Source of the DNA: an uncultured Ferrovibrio sp.
GTDB lineage: Bacteria; Pseudomonadota; Alphaproteobacteria; Ferrovibrionales; Ferrovibrionaceae
DNA length: 64,000 nt
NCBI RefSeq assembly: GCF_937960835.1
Contig: NZ_CALGPC010000002.1
Coordinates: 186,001 to 250,000, forward strand
Reading direction: 5' to 3'
A program made the position numbers and the translations under genes. The notes beneath the pieces are model-generated. The model saw only the letters and a list, made by a program, of their open reading frames with translations, made no database searches and was not told the DNA's origin. Positions 33,323-42,037 of this stretch are shown here, in pieces (within the stretch, counting starts at the first letter, position 1; every line of letters begins with the position of its first letter).

Positions 33323-34954
33323 ATGACGCGGTACATCTTCATCACCGGCGGCGTGGTTTCCTCCCTCGGAAAAGGCTTGGCTTCGGCGGCGCTCGGTGCC
33401 CTGTTGCAGGCTCGCGGCTACACCGTCCGCCTTCGCAAACTCGATCCCTATATCAACGTCGATCCGGGCACCATGAGCCCGTATCAGCATGGCGAGGTCT
33501 TCGTCACTGATGACGGGGCCGAAACCGACCTTGATCTTGGCCATTACGAGCGCTTCACCGGCGTGCCCGGCCGCCGGAGCGACAACATCACCACCGGCCG
33601 CATCTATCAGACGGTGATCGCCAAGGAGCGCCGCGGCGATTATCTGGGCGGCACCGTTCAGGTGATCCCGCACATCACCGACGCCATCAAGGATTTCATC
33701 GCCGCCGAGAACGAAGGCGTCGATTTCATGCTGGTGGAAGTCGGCGGCACGGTGGGCGATATCGAAAGCCTGCCGTTCCTGGAGGCGATCCGCCAGTTCG
33801 GCCTGGAGGCGGGCCGCGGCCAGGCGATCTACATCCATGTCACGCTGGTGCCCTATATCGCCGCCTCGGGCGAGCTGAAGACCAAGCCGACGCAGCATTC
33901 GGTGAAGGAGCTGCGCTCCATCGGCATCCAGCCCGATATCCTGCTCTGCCGCGCCGACCGCGAGATCCCGCAGGGCGACCGCAAGAAGATGGCGCTGTTC
34001 TGCAACGTGCGCGAAGAGGCCGTCATTCCGGCGCTGGACGTCGAGACGATCTATGCCGCGCCGCTGGCCTATCACGAGGCCGGCTTGGACGTGCAGGTGC
34101 TGAAGGCCTTCGGCATTGATGCCGGCAAGGAGCCGGACCTGAGCGGCTGGAAGAACATCGTGCAGCGCGTGGTGTCGCCGGAAAGCGCTGTGAAGATCGC
34201 CATCGTCGGCAAGTATACCGGCCTGAAGGATGCCTATAAGTCGCTGGCCGAGGCGCTGGTGCATGGCGGCATCGCCAACAATGCCCGCGTCAACATCGAA
34301 TGGATCGAAAGCGAGATCTTCGAGAAGGACGAAACAGCCCTGCATGCGCTGGATGGCGTGCATGCCATCCTGGTGCCGGGCGGCTTCGGCGAGCGCGGTT
34401 CGGAAGGCAAGATCAAGGCCGTCACCTTTGCGCGCGAGCGGCGGATTCCGTATTTCGGCATCTGCTTCGGCATGCAGATGGCGGTGATCGAATACGCCCG
34501 CTCGAAGGCCGGCATCAAGAATGCGAGCAGCACCGAATTCGGCCCGACCGACGAGCCGCTGGTCGGCATGATGACCGAATGGATGCGCGGCAACGAGCTG
34601 GAGAAGCGCTCGGCTGCCGGCGATCTCGGCGGCACGATGCGGCTGGGCGCTTATGACGCGGCCCTGAAGCCGGGCAGCCGGGTGGCGGAAATCTATGGCA
34701 GCACCCTGATATCGGAGCGTCATCGCCATCGCTACGAGGTCAATACCAGCTACCGCGAGCGGCTGGAGGCCTGCGGCCTGGTCTTCTCCGGCATGTCGCC
34801 GGACGGCCTGCTGCCCGAGATCGTTGAACTGCCCGACCATCCTTGGTTCATCGGCGTGCAGTATCACCCGGAACTGAAATCGAAGCCCTTCGAGCCGCAT
34901 CCGCTATTCGCTAGCTTCGTCAAGGCGGCGCTGGACCAGTCGCGGCTGGTGTGA
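33323..34954 (+). CDS. pyrG: CTP synthase
   Basis: This 543-residue enzyme makes CTP from UTP with glutamine nitrogen. The synthetase domain begins MTRYIFITGGVVSSLGKG with its P-loop. The C-terminal class I glutamine amidotransferase has the Cys in YFGICFGMQMAVIEYAR and the His-Glu pair in GVQYHPELKSKP. The ATG at 33323 follows AGGAAG and is the family's usual start, so the longer frame from 33290 is rejected. Confidence 0.97.
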   Translation: MTRYIFITGGVVSSLGKGLASAALGALLQARGYTVRLRKLDPYINVDPGTMSPYQHGEVFVTDDGAETDLDLGHYERFTGVPGRRSDNITTGRIYQTVIAKERRGDYLGGTVQVIPHITDAIKDFIAAENEGVDFMLVEVGGTVGDIESLPFLEAIRQFGLEAGRGQAIYIHVTLVPYIAASGELKTKPTQHSVKELRSIGIQPDILLCRADREIPQGDRKKMALFCNVREEAVIPALDVETIYAAPLAYHEAGLDVQVLKAFGIDAGKEPDLSGWKNIVQRVVSPESAVKIAIVGKYTGLKDAYKSLAEALVHGGIANNARVNIEWIESEIFEKDETALHALDGVHAILVPGGFGERGSEGKIKAVTFARERRIPYFGICFGMQMAVIEYARSKAGIKNASSTEFGPTDEPLVGMMTEWMRGNELEKRSAAGDLGGTMRLGAYDAALKPGSRVAEIYGSTLISERHRHRYEVNTSYRERLEACGLVFSGMSPDGLLPEIVELPDHPWFIGVQYHPELKSKPFEPHPLFASFVKAALDQSRLV

Positions 34955-34979
34955 CCCGTTAGGCGTCACCCGCAAGAGC

Positions 34980-34997
34980 GTCATGCCCGGGCATGAC
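34980..34997. repeat. 18-base perfect palindrome after pyrG
   Basis: GTCATGCCCGGGCATGAC lies 25 bases after the pyrG stop. Sequences of this type are common dispersed intergenic palindromes in alphaproteobacteria; it may also act as a weak terminator. No T-run follows. Confidence 0.6.
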
Positions 34998-35111
34998 GAC
35001 GGGCAAAGGGCGGCCATGTTTATTGCACCCGCCTGCCATATGTCAGGCGGCGACAAATCCAGTCCCGGTCTGTAAACTAGGCGCGGGGCGTGAGATCAGG
35101 AGAGTGACGTT

Positions 35112-35957
35112 ATGAGCGAGGCTCAGAATCCCATCCGCCATGTGAAGGTCGGAGACTTCGAGATCGGCAACGACCTGCCGCTGACCTTGATCGCCGGTCC
35201 CTGCGCCATGGAAAGCCGCGAACACGCGCTGGACATGGCTGGCAGCCTGAAGGAGCTGACCGAGAAGCTCGGGATCAACTTCATCTACAAATCTTCCTTC
35301 GACAAGGCGAACCGCACCTCGATCCGCAGCAACCGCGGCTTCGGCCTTGAGAACGCGCTGCCGGTCTTCCGCGAGATACGCGAGACGCTCGGCCTGCCGG
35401 TGATCACCGACGTGCATACCGAAGAGCAGTGTCGTCTCGTCGCCGACAGCGTCGACGTGCTGCAGATCCCGGCCTTCCTGTGCCGTCAGACCGATCTGTT
35501 GGTGGCAGCCGCGCAGACCGGCAAGCCGGTCAACGTGAAGAAGGGCCAGTTCCTCGCGCCCTGGGACATGAAGAACATCGTTGAGAAGTTCGACTACTGC
35601 AACAATCCGAACGTGATGCTGTGCGAGCGCGGGGTGTCGTTTGGCTACAACACGCTGGTCAACGACATGCGCGCGCTGCCGATCATGGCCGAGACCGGCT
35701 GTCCGGTGGTGTTCGACGCCACCCATTCGGTGCAGCAGCCGGGTGGCAGGGGCACGGCCTCGGGCGGCGACCGTCGCTTCGTGCCGGTGCTGGCACGCGG
35801 GGCGGTGGCCATCGGTGTGGCGGCTGTGTTCATGGAGACCCACAAGGACCCGGACAACGCACCCTCGGACGGCCCCAACATGGTGCAGTTCGACAAGCTG
35901 GAGCCGATCCTCGAGCAGCTGCTCGAATTCGACCATCTGGCGAAGAGCACGCATTAA
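35112..35957 (+). CDS. kdsA: 3-deoxy-8-phosphooctulonate (KDO-8-P) synthase
   Basis: This 281-residue enzyme condenses phosphoenolpyruvate with arabinose 5-phosphate for lipopolysaccharide KDO. Conserved segments are LIAGPCAMESREHALDMA, YKSSFDKANRTSIRS, TDVHTEEQC, QIPAFLCRQTDLLVAAA and FDATHSVQQPGG, with ETHKDPDNAPSDGPNM near the end. The Cys after LIAGP may be a metal ligand but the class was not resolved. It lies between pyrG and eno in conserved order. Confidence 0.96.
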   Translation: MSEAQNPIRHVKVGDFEIGNDLPLTLIAGPCAMESREHALDMAGSLKELTEKLGINFIYKSSFDKANRTSIRSNRGFGLENALPVFREIRETLGLPVITDVHTEEQCRLVADSVDVLQIPAFLCRQTDLLVAAAQTGKPVNVKKGQFLAPWDMKNIVEKFDYCNNPNVMLCERGVSFGYNTLVNDMRALPIMAETGCPVVFDATHSVQQPGGRGTASGGDRRFVPVLARGAVAIGVAAVFMETHKDPDNAPSDGPNMVQFDKLEPILEQLLEFDHLAKSTH

Positions 35958-35990
35958 GCGCCGCTGTCTTTTCTTGTGAATTTCCGTCGC

Positions 35991-36031
35991 CCGCGGGGCC
36001 GGGAAACGTTTTTCTGGCCGCGGTTTTTTTT
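35991..36031 (+). terminator. kdsA intrinsic terminator
   Basis: CCGC and GGCC (35991-36000, with a two-base bulge) pair with GGCC and GCGG (36016-36023), followed by eight T (36024-36031). It lies 34 bases after the kdsA stop and separates kdsA from eno. Confidence 0.7.
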
Positions 36032-36203
36032 GCCGTTCTGTGGCAGAGGCTTGGGGCAAGCCCGGCTATGACGGAAAGGGCATTGACGGTGCTGCCGTCT
36101 GCCTTCAACTTGCCACCATTGGGCCCCTTGCCCCGGGCCGCCTGCCGGGCTATCCCTTCGGCGGCAATTTTCCCTTTTTATCCAGCTTTCCAGAGGTTTT
36201 GGC

Positions 36204-37484
36204 ATGAGCGGCATTCGCGACATCGTGGCGCGGGAAATTCTCGACAGCCGTGGCAATCCCACGGTCGAGGTGGATGTGGTGCTGGAATCCGGTGCCTTCG
36301 GCCGCGCCGCCGTGCCCTCGGGCGCATCCACCGGCGCCCATGAGGCGGTTGAACTGCGCGATGGCGATAAGAGCCGCTATCTGGGCAAGGGCGTGCAGAA
36401 AGCCGTCGAGGCTGTGAACACCGAGATCTTCGATGCGATCTCAGGCTTCGAGGCCAGTGAGCAGCTCAAGATCGACCGCACGATGATCGATCTCGACGGC
36501 ACACCGAACAAGGCGCGTCTGGGCGCCAATGCCATCCTGGGCGTGAGCCTGGCGGTGGCCAAGGCGGCCGCGGCCGAGGCCGACCTGCCGCTTTATCGTT
36601 ATGTCGGCGGCGCGGCGGCGCATGTCCTGCCGGTGCCGATGATGAACATCGTCAATGGCGGCGCCCATGCCGACAATCCGATCGATGTTCAGGAATTCAT
36701 GATCATGCCGGTTTCGGCCAAGACCTGCGCCGATGCCATCCGCATGGGCGCCGAGGTTTTCCATACGCTGAAGAAGAAGCTGAAGGATGCCGGCCACAAC
36801 ACCAATGTCGGCGACGAGGGCGGCTTCGCGCCGAACCTGCCGAGCACCCGCGGCGCGCTCGACTTCATCATGCAGGCGATTGAAGCGGCGGGCTACAAGG
36901 CCGGCCAGGACGTGATGATCGCACTCGATGCTGCCAGCACCGAGTTCTTCAAGGACGGCAAGTATCATCTGGAGGGCGAGGGCCTGACGCTCGATCCGGT
37001 CGGCATGGCGCAATACTGGCAGAAGCTGGTCGGCGATTATCCCATCGTTTCCATCGAAGACGGCATGGCCGAGGACGACTGGAACGGCTGGAAGCTGCTG
37101 ACCGAGGCCATCGGCAACCGCGTGCAGCTCGTCGGCGATGACCTGTTCGTCACCAACCCGAAGCGCCTCGCTCAGGGCATCGAGAAGGGCATCGGCAATG
37201 CGATCCTGGTCAAGGTCAACCAGATCGGCACGCTGTCCGAGACGCTGGAAGCCGTTGAGCTTGCGCATAAGAACGGCTATCGCGCAGTGATGTCACATCG
37301 CTCGGGCGAGACCGAGGACAGCACGATTGCCGATCTGGCGGTGGCGACCAATTGCGGCCAGATCAAGACCGGCTCGCTGGCACGTTCCGACCGGCTGGCG
37401 AAGTACAACCAGCTCATCCGCATCGAGCAGGAGCTCGATGTCGCTGCGAAGTATCCGGGCCTTGCGGCCCTGAAGCGGCAGTGA
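36204..37484 (+). CDS. eno: enolase
   Basis: This 426-residue glycolytic enzyme dehydrates 2-phosphoglycerate to phosphoenolpyruvate. Key segments are DSRGNPTVEVDV, PSGASTGAHEAVELRDGD, GGAHADNPIDVQEFMIMP, the metal ligands in LDAASTEF and SIEDGMAEDDW, QLVGDDLFVTN, and the catalytic VKVNQIGTLSE plus SHRSGETEDSTIADLAV. It is full length. Its stop overlaps the GTG start of the next small secreted protein. Confidence 0.98.
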   Translation: MSGIRDIVAREILDSRGNPTVEVDVVLESGAFGRAAVPSGASTGAHEAVELRDGDKSRYLGKGVQKAVEAVNTEIFDAISGFEASEQLKIDRTMIDLDGTPNKARLGANAILGVSLAVAKAAAAEADLPLYRYVGGAAAHVLPVPMMNIVNGGAHADNPIDVQEFMIMPVSAKTCADAIRMGAEVFHTLKKKLKDAGHNTNVGDEGGFAPNLPSTRGALDFIMQAIEAAGYKAGQDVMIALDAASTEFFKDGKYHLEGEGLTLDPVGMAQYWQKLVGDYPIVSIEDGMAEDDWNGWKLLTEAIGNRVQLVGDDLFVTNPKRLAQGIEKGIGNAILVKVNQIGTLSETLEAVELAHKNGYRAVMSHRSGETEDSTIADLAVATNCGQIKTGSLARSDRLAKYNQLIRIEQELDVAAKYPGLAALKRQ

Positions 37485-37825
37485 GCTTGAAGCAGGGACT
37501 TCTGATTGCTGCGGCGGTCGCGCTTTTCGCAAGCGCGGCCGCGGCGCAATCGCTGAACGTGGTCGGCCGCTGGGCGGTAAGCCGCGAGCGCTGCGAAGCG
37601 GGCGAATTGATCGAATTCAGCGCCGATGGCACGTTCCGCTCCACCCTTGATGAGGCCGAGCCGCGCGAAGGCAGCTACAAGACCGGCCGCGACCGCATCA
37701 TCCTGCTGGATGAGAATGAGCCCGACCGGGAACTGGCGCTGATCGTGCTCGATCTGACGCCAAACCGCCTTGTAGCCTTCGACGAGACCATCGAGGCGGA
37801 CCGCCGCCTGCTGCGCTGTCGCTGA
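37481..37825 (+). CDS. small secreted hypothetical protein
   Basis: This 114-residue product starts at GTG 37481, sharing GTGA with the enolase stop. A signal peptide (LKQGLLIAAAVALFASAAAA, cleavage after about residue 22) is followed by a short beta-rich domain: VVGRWAVSRERCEAGELIEF, GTFRSTLDEAEPREGSYKTG. It resembles lipocalin-like proteins of unknown function found beside eno in some alphaproteobacteria. Two cysteines could form a disulfide. Confidence 0.7.
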   Translation: MSLKQGLLIAAAVALFASAAAAQSLNVVGRWAVSRERCEAGELIEFSADGTFRSTLDEAEPREGSYKTGRDRIILLDENEPDRELALIVLDLTPNRLVAFDETIEADRRLLRCR

Positions 37826-37836
37826 TTTTTTCTTCG

Positions 37837-38550
37837 CTATTGCTGACGCCGGAAACGATCCGGGCCTGCGGTCAGCACGCCATTGGTCAAGGTGCCTTTG
37901 GCCGTGAAACCTGAATCGTCGAAATACTCAATCTGATTGCCTTGCACGCGGTAGCGTCCGGTATAGGCGCTCTTGCGGCTGCCGCGCGCTTCATCATATC
38001 GGCCATCGGGCAGCATCTCGAGACGGATATTGCCGTCTTCGCTGACCCACATGCCGACGACATCTGCATTTTTAGCGTCCACATTCTGCATCGCAGCCTC
38101 CTGTGCCGGACGTTCGTTGAAAAGCTCGGTCAGCGTCATCGCCGCGTCGATGGCGCGCGGAAAGCCGGCAAGGACGGTGGTCAGATAGACGACTTCCTTC
38201 AATTCCTCGCGGCTGACGCCATGGTTCAGCGCATAGGCGGCATGGATCTTCATCTGCGCGCGGTTGCCCAAGGCGGCGAAGGCGGCAACGGTGACAAGCT
38301 GCCGGGTGCGATGATCCAGGCCGGGCCGCGCCCAGACCTCGCCCAGCGCGTAGTCGGTAATTGCATCGGCGAGGAACGGAAAGTCGCGGCGCAGGGCTTC
38401 GAGAGCCGGTTGCGGCTGGCCGAGATTGAGCGCGTTCATCACCGCTTCACCGCGCTGGCGGCGTTCTGAGGTCTCCGTCTGCGCCGCGGCGGGTGCGCAG
38501 CCGGCGACGGCGCCTAACAGAAGGGCGGCGAATATCGGGCTATGCTTCAT
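37837..38550 (-). CDS. lipoprotein with carboxymuconolactone decarboxylase-like and Atu4866-like domains
   Basis: This protein of about 237 residues has lipobox AVAGC (Cys about 18), then a carboxymuconolactone decarboxylase-like domain (about 60-140: DYALGEVWARPGLDHRTRQL, MKIHAAYALNHGVSREELKE). The C-terminal beta domain (VVGMWVSEDGNIRLEMLPDG, FDDSGFTAKGTL) resembles stand-alone Atu4866-type proteins. The CxxC redox motif of AhpD-like members is absent. Joining both domains in a secreted lipoprotein is unusual. It is convergent with the small secreted gene after eno. Confidence 0.75.
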   Translation of the reverse strand: MKHSPIFAALLLGAVAGCAPAAAQTETSERRQRGEAVMNALNLGQPQPALEALRRDFPFLADAITDYALGEVWARPGLDHRTRQLVTVAAFAALGNRAQMKIHAAYALNHGVSREELKEVVYLTTVLAGFPRAIDAAMTLTELFNERPAQEAAMQNVDAKNADVVGMWVSEDGNIRLEMLPDGRYDEARGSRKSAYTGRYRVQGNQIEYFDDSGFTAKGTLTNGVLTAGPDRFRRQQ

Positions 38551-38580
38551 GACCCATCTCCTCATTGGGGGCTGGCATCC

Positions 38581-39324
38581 TCAATAGGGACTGGCAGTGG
38601 GGCGAACGATGATCTCGCTGACGTCGACATCGGCGGGCTGGCTGATCGCGTAAGCCATGGCACGAGCAACGGCGGCCGCTGGAATGGTGATCCTGCGGAA
38701 GCTTTTCATGCCTTCCTTGCTGGCCGGATCGGTGATGCTGTCGGCCAGTTCGGATTCCGTCGTGCCGGGCGAAATCACGGAGACGCGGATCCTGTCGGTT
38801 TCCTGCCGCAGGCCTTCAGAAATGGCCCAGACGGCATATTTTGTGGCGCAGTAGACGGCCGCGGTCGGATAGACGTGATGCGCGCCGATGGAAGCGAGGT
38901 TGATGATCTGGCCTTCGCCACGCGCCTTCATCACCGGCAGAACGGCGGCGATGCCATGCAGCACGCCGCGGATATTGACGTCGATCATGCGGTTCCATTC
39001 ATCGAACTTCAGCGCCGACAATGCAGATAGCGGCATGACCCCGGCATTGTTGATTATCACGTCGATCTGGCCGTAGAGCTGTTTGGCATGACCGGCGAAG
39101 GCGGCCATGTCGGCGGCGTCGGTGACATCGAGCTTGCGGAACGCGGCCGTACCGCCAGCTGCGCGGATGTCGTTCACCAGCCTCTCCAGACGATCGGTGC
39201 GCCGCGCGCCGAGCAGCAGCCTGCCGCCCTGCTGCGCCAGCAGGCGGGCCGTGGCTTCGCCGATGCCGCTGCTGGCGCCGGTGATCAGAATGACTTTGCC
39301 GTTCAGGCTGTTCTGGGTGGACAT
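38581..39324 (-). CDS. short-chain dehydrogenase/reductase
   Basis: This 247-residue SDR has an intact Rossmann fold and active site: LITGASSGIGEATARLLAQQ, NNAGVMPLSALSALKF, INLASIGAHHVYPTAAVYCATKYAVWAIS (Ser, Tyr, Lys). The Asp after the second strand and an Arg cluster (GARRTDRLERL) suggest NADP(H). ATG 39324 (MSTQNSLNGKVILIT) is preferred over a longer frame. It is divergent from an AraC-type regulator 222 bases away, which probably controls it. Its substrate is unknown. Confidence 0.88.
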   Translation of the reverse strand: MSTQNSLNGKVILITGASSGIGEATARLLAQQGGRLLLGARRTDRLERLVNDIRAAGGTAAFRKLDVTDAADMAAFAGHAKQLYGQIDVIINNAGVMPLSALSALKFDEWNRMIDVNIRGVLHGIAAVLPVMKARGEGQIINLASIGAHHVYPTAAVYCATKYAVWAISEGLRQETDRIRVSVISPGTTESELADSITDPASKEGMKSFRRITIPAAAVARAMAYAISQPADVDVSEIIVRPTASPY

Positions 39325-39546
39325 GACGATCTCCCTGGTTCGCTCGGGTCTCGTTCCCGTGCGGGCCAAGGTGGATCAACAAGCGCCAAGGGCGGTAGAT
39401 CAGTTCTCCGCGGTGATTGCACAATCCTCCGAAAATGTGGCCGCCATCATGGCCGGTCTGTGCCGGTCGGCCTAATGTCAGTGCTGCCGGCGGGCCGAAA
39501 TCCGCCGTTTTCCGACGAAGTATTCTTCAGAACGGGAGGCGGGTAC

Positions 39547-40458
39547 ATGGAGCGGTATCGGGAACTGGCAGGCTTGATCGACCGCTTCAGCGGCCGCGAC
39601 GGCGTCCATGCCACTGCTATCCCACGCGTTGGATTGATCCGCTCGACCAAGCCGACCGAGCCGCTGCATGCCCTGCACCAGCCGGCATTGTGTATCCTCG
39701 CCCAGGGACGCAAGCAGGTGATGCTGGGCGATCAGGTCTATACCTACGATAAGTCCTGCTATCTGGTCGTGTCGGTCGATGTGCCGGTGGTCGGGCAGGT
39801 GACGGAGGCCAGCGCGGCAGAGCCGTATCTTTGTTTTCGCCTGGATTTCGATCCGGCCCAGATCGGCGCACTGCTGATGGAACTCGAGTTGGATCGAGGA
39901 AGAGACGAAGCGCCCGGATCGGGGATCACGCTGGGCACGATGACGCCGGAACTGCTCGATGCCGTGATCCGCCTGTTGAAGCTGCTGGAAACGCCGCGCG
40001 ATATCGCGGCCCTGGCGCCGCTGGCGGAGCGGGAAATCCTTTACCGGCTGCTGCTGGGCGACGCGGCGGCGAAGCTGCGCCAGATCGCGCTAGCCGACAG
40101 CAAGCTGCAGCAAATCAACCGAGCGATCACCTGGATCAAGCGTCATTACGCGGAGCCGTTCAGCATCAACGCGCTCACCAGGGCCGCCGGCATGAGTCCG
40201 TCGTCGCTGCATCACCATTTCAAGGCGGTGACGGCGATGAGCCCGCTGCAATACCAGAAGCAGCTGCGGCTTCAGGAAGCGCGGCGGCTGATCCTCAGCC
40301 AGGCGATGGATGCGGCGACGGCCGGCTTCATGGTGGGCTACGAAAGCCCATCGCAGTTCAGCCGCGAATACAGCCGGATGTTCGGCGCGCCGCCGGTGCG
40401 CGACATAACCCGGCTGCGGCAGTTGCAGGAATTCGGTCTGGATCAGCCGGCGGCGTGA
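39547..40458 (+). CDS. AraC-family transcriptional regulator (AraC_N type)
   Basis: This 303-residue regulator has an N-terminal AraC_N-type cupin domain (HALHQPALCILAQGRKQVML, YTYDKSCYLVVSVDVPVVGQ). The C-terminal double helix-turn-helix includes INALTRAAGMSPSSLHHHFK and AGFMVGYESPSQFSREYSRM. ATG 39547 follows GGGAGG; the upstream part of the long frame overlaps the divergent SDR gene and is not coding. It likely regulates that SDR. Confidence 0.9.
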   Translation: MERYRELAGLIDRFSGRDGVHATAIPRVGLIRSTKPTEPLHALHQPALCILAQGRKQVMLGDQVYTYDKSCYLVVSVDVPVVGQVTEASAAEPYLCFRLDFDPAQIGALLMELELDRGRDEAPGSGITLGTMTPELLDAVIRLLKLLETPRDIAALAPLAEREILYRLLLGDAAAKLRQIALADSKLQQINRAITWIKRHYAEPFSINALTRAAGMSPSSLHHHFKAVTAMSPLQYQKQLRLQEARRLILSQAMDAATAGFMVGYESPSQFSREYSRMFGAPPVRDITRLRQLQEFGLDQPAA

Positions 40459-40461
40459 TCG

Positions 40462-40887
40462 TCAGTAAGTCATGCAGGCCGCGTTCAGCACGCCCACGGC
40501 GAGGCTCAGGCCTGCGGCAACGATGCCGGCGGAGGTTTCATTATTGGTAATGCGCTCGGGCAGGCGCGGCACCAGGAAGCGGGCGGCGATGAAGGTGCCC
40601 CACTGGATGATCAAGGCCACCACGCCCCAGACAGCAGCGTCCACCAGGCTTTGCGAATTCATGATGGCGGCGGCGAGGGGCAGGGCGAAGCCGATTGTTG
40701 CGCCGCTGAGCGAGATGGCTGCGGCGCTGTTGCCTTCCTTGATCAGGCGCCATTCGTGTTGCGGCGTCAGCTTGGTGTAGACCACCAGAAAGATCATCAG
40801 CAGGATCAGCGCGGTGACGAAATACAGCGCGAAATCCGGCAAGGTGTAGAGATAGCGCCCGAAATTCGGCGGCGTCGTGCTGATCAT
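40462..40887 (-). CDS. DUF350 (YjfL-like) inner-membrane protein
   Basis: This 141-residue protein has about four membrane helices and matches DUF350: FVTALILLMIFLVVYTKLTP, EGNSAAAISLSGATIGFALP. DUF350 proteins are regularly encoded with a glutathionylspermidine-synthase-like gene and a DUF1190 gene, exactly the neighbours here. The start is ATG 40887, 8 bases after the previous gene's stop. Function is unknown, possibly membrane stress or transport linked to the ATP-grasp partner. Confidence 0.82.
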   Translation of the reverse strand: MISTTPPNFGRYLYTLPDFALYFVTALILLMIFLVVYTKLTPQHEWRLIKEGNSAAAISLSGATIGFALPLAAAIMNSQSLVDAAVWGVVALIIQWGTFIAARFLVPRLPERITNNETSAGIVAAGLSLAVGVLNAACMTY

Positions 40888-40894
40888 GTCGGTC

Positions 40895-42025
40895 TCACTC
40901 GAAAAGGTGTGGAACGAAACGGCTGGTGTTGCGCGTGATCGCGCTACGGTCCTCCCGGATGCCAAGTCCGCAGGCGCGGGAGGCGACAACCCAGACGCCG
41001 AGCACGGGATAAAATCCATCGAAGCATGGCATGTCGATGGCCTGCTGGTAGACCATCGCATCGACGGTCGGATCGCCCTGCATGGGCGTCTGTTCGAGGA
41101 TGTCGCCATTGGCGGCCAGCCGCGTAATGCCGGCGCCTTCGCGGCCCCAGAGAGGCTTGGCGATCTTCTGCCCCTGGATGGCGGAGGCATCGAAGGAAGC
41201 GGGCAGCAGATTTTCATGCTCCGGCCAGCGCTGCCAAAGCAGGGGCAGCAGCGCCTTGGTGGAGAGCAGCATCTTCCATGGCGGCTCGATCATCCGGGTG
41301 CCGCTGGGGCCGATATGCTGGGCGAATTCTTCCTGCAGCAGCCATTCCCAGGGGTAGAGCTTGAACAGCACGGTGATCGGCTTCGCCTGCAGATCGACGA
41401 AGCGTTTGCCGTTCCAGCCGATCTCGTCGATGTAGAGGCGTCCGGTATCGAGGCCGGCCTGCACGGCAGTATCGCGCAGATATTCGGTGGTACCGAAATC
41501 TTCCTCATGATTGCGCACGCAGGCGAAATGAACGCGATGGCCCCAGAGGCCGAAATGCTTCCAGGCCTCGATCAGCGTCTCGTGGATGCCGTTGAACTGG
41601 TCGCAATGGGAGCAATAGCTGTCGAGCCATTCCCATTGCACGACGCTCGCTTCATAGAGCGCGGTTGGCGTATCGGCGTTGTATTCGAGCAGCTTGGGCG
41701 CGCCATGGCCGTTCCAGGCCAGATCGAAGCGGCCGTAGAGATTCTTGTCCTGGCGGCGCCAGGATTCCTCGATCAGGCTGCAGGCCTGGTCGGGAAGATG
41801 GAACGGCGCGTAATCGCCCCGGGCGACGATCTCGTCGACCAGTTCCATGCACATGTCTTCGAGCCGCTGGGCGGCATCGTCCAGTTCATCGACCTGTGCG
41901 GCGGTGAGGCGATAGGCGGCGTCTTCGCACCAATAGGGTTCGCCGTCGATCGTGTGAAAGGCAAAGCCGATTTTCTCGGCGCGCTCGCGCCAGTTGGGAC
42001 GGGGCTCGACGGCAAGGCGCTCCAT
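40895..42025 (-). CDS. glutathionylspermidine synthase-like ATP-grasp ligase (YgiC/YjfC family)
   Basis: This 376-residue protein matches the synthetase domain of glutathionylspermidine synthase but lacks the N-terminal amidase, as YgiC and YjfC do. Visible segments are WNGHGAPKLLEYNADTPTAL, YPWEWLLQEEFAQHIG, KPLWGREGAGITRLAANG and the C-terminal PVLGVWVVASRACGLGIRED. It probably ligates a peptide-like substrate using ATP; the true substrate is unknown. It lies between DUF1190 and DUF350 genes in one operon. Confidence 0.88.
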   Translation of the reverse strand: MERLAVEPRPNWRERAEKIGFAFHTIDGEPYWCEDAAYRLTAAQVDELDDAAQRLEDMCMELVDEIVARGDYAPFHLPDQACSLIEESWRRQDKNLYGRFDLAWNGHGAPKLLEYNADTPTALYEASVVQWEWLDSYCSHCDQFNGIHETLIEAWKHFGLWGHRVHFACVRNHEEDFGTTEYLRDTAVQAGLDTGRLYIDEIGWNGKRFVDLQAKPITVLFKLYPWEWLLQEEFAQHIGPSGTRMIEPPWKMLLSTKALLPLLWQRWPEHENLLPASFDASAIQGQKIAKPLWGREGAGITRLAANGDILEQTPMQGDPTVDAMVYQQAIDMPCFDGFYPVLGVWVVASRACGLGIREDRSAITRNTSRFVPHLFE

Positions 42026-42037
42026 GACTGGAGGGCC

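Noticed and set aside
33308..34900. 530-codon open frame on - opposite pyrG
   Set aside because: Shadow of pyrG, which has complete family motifs.
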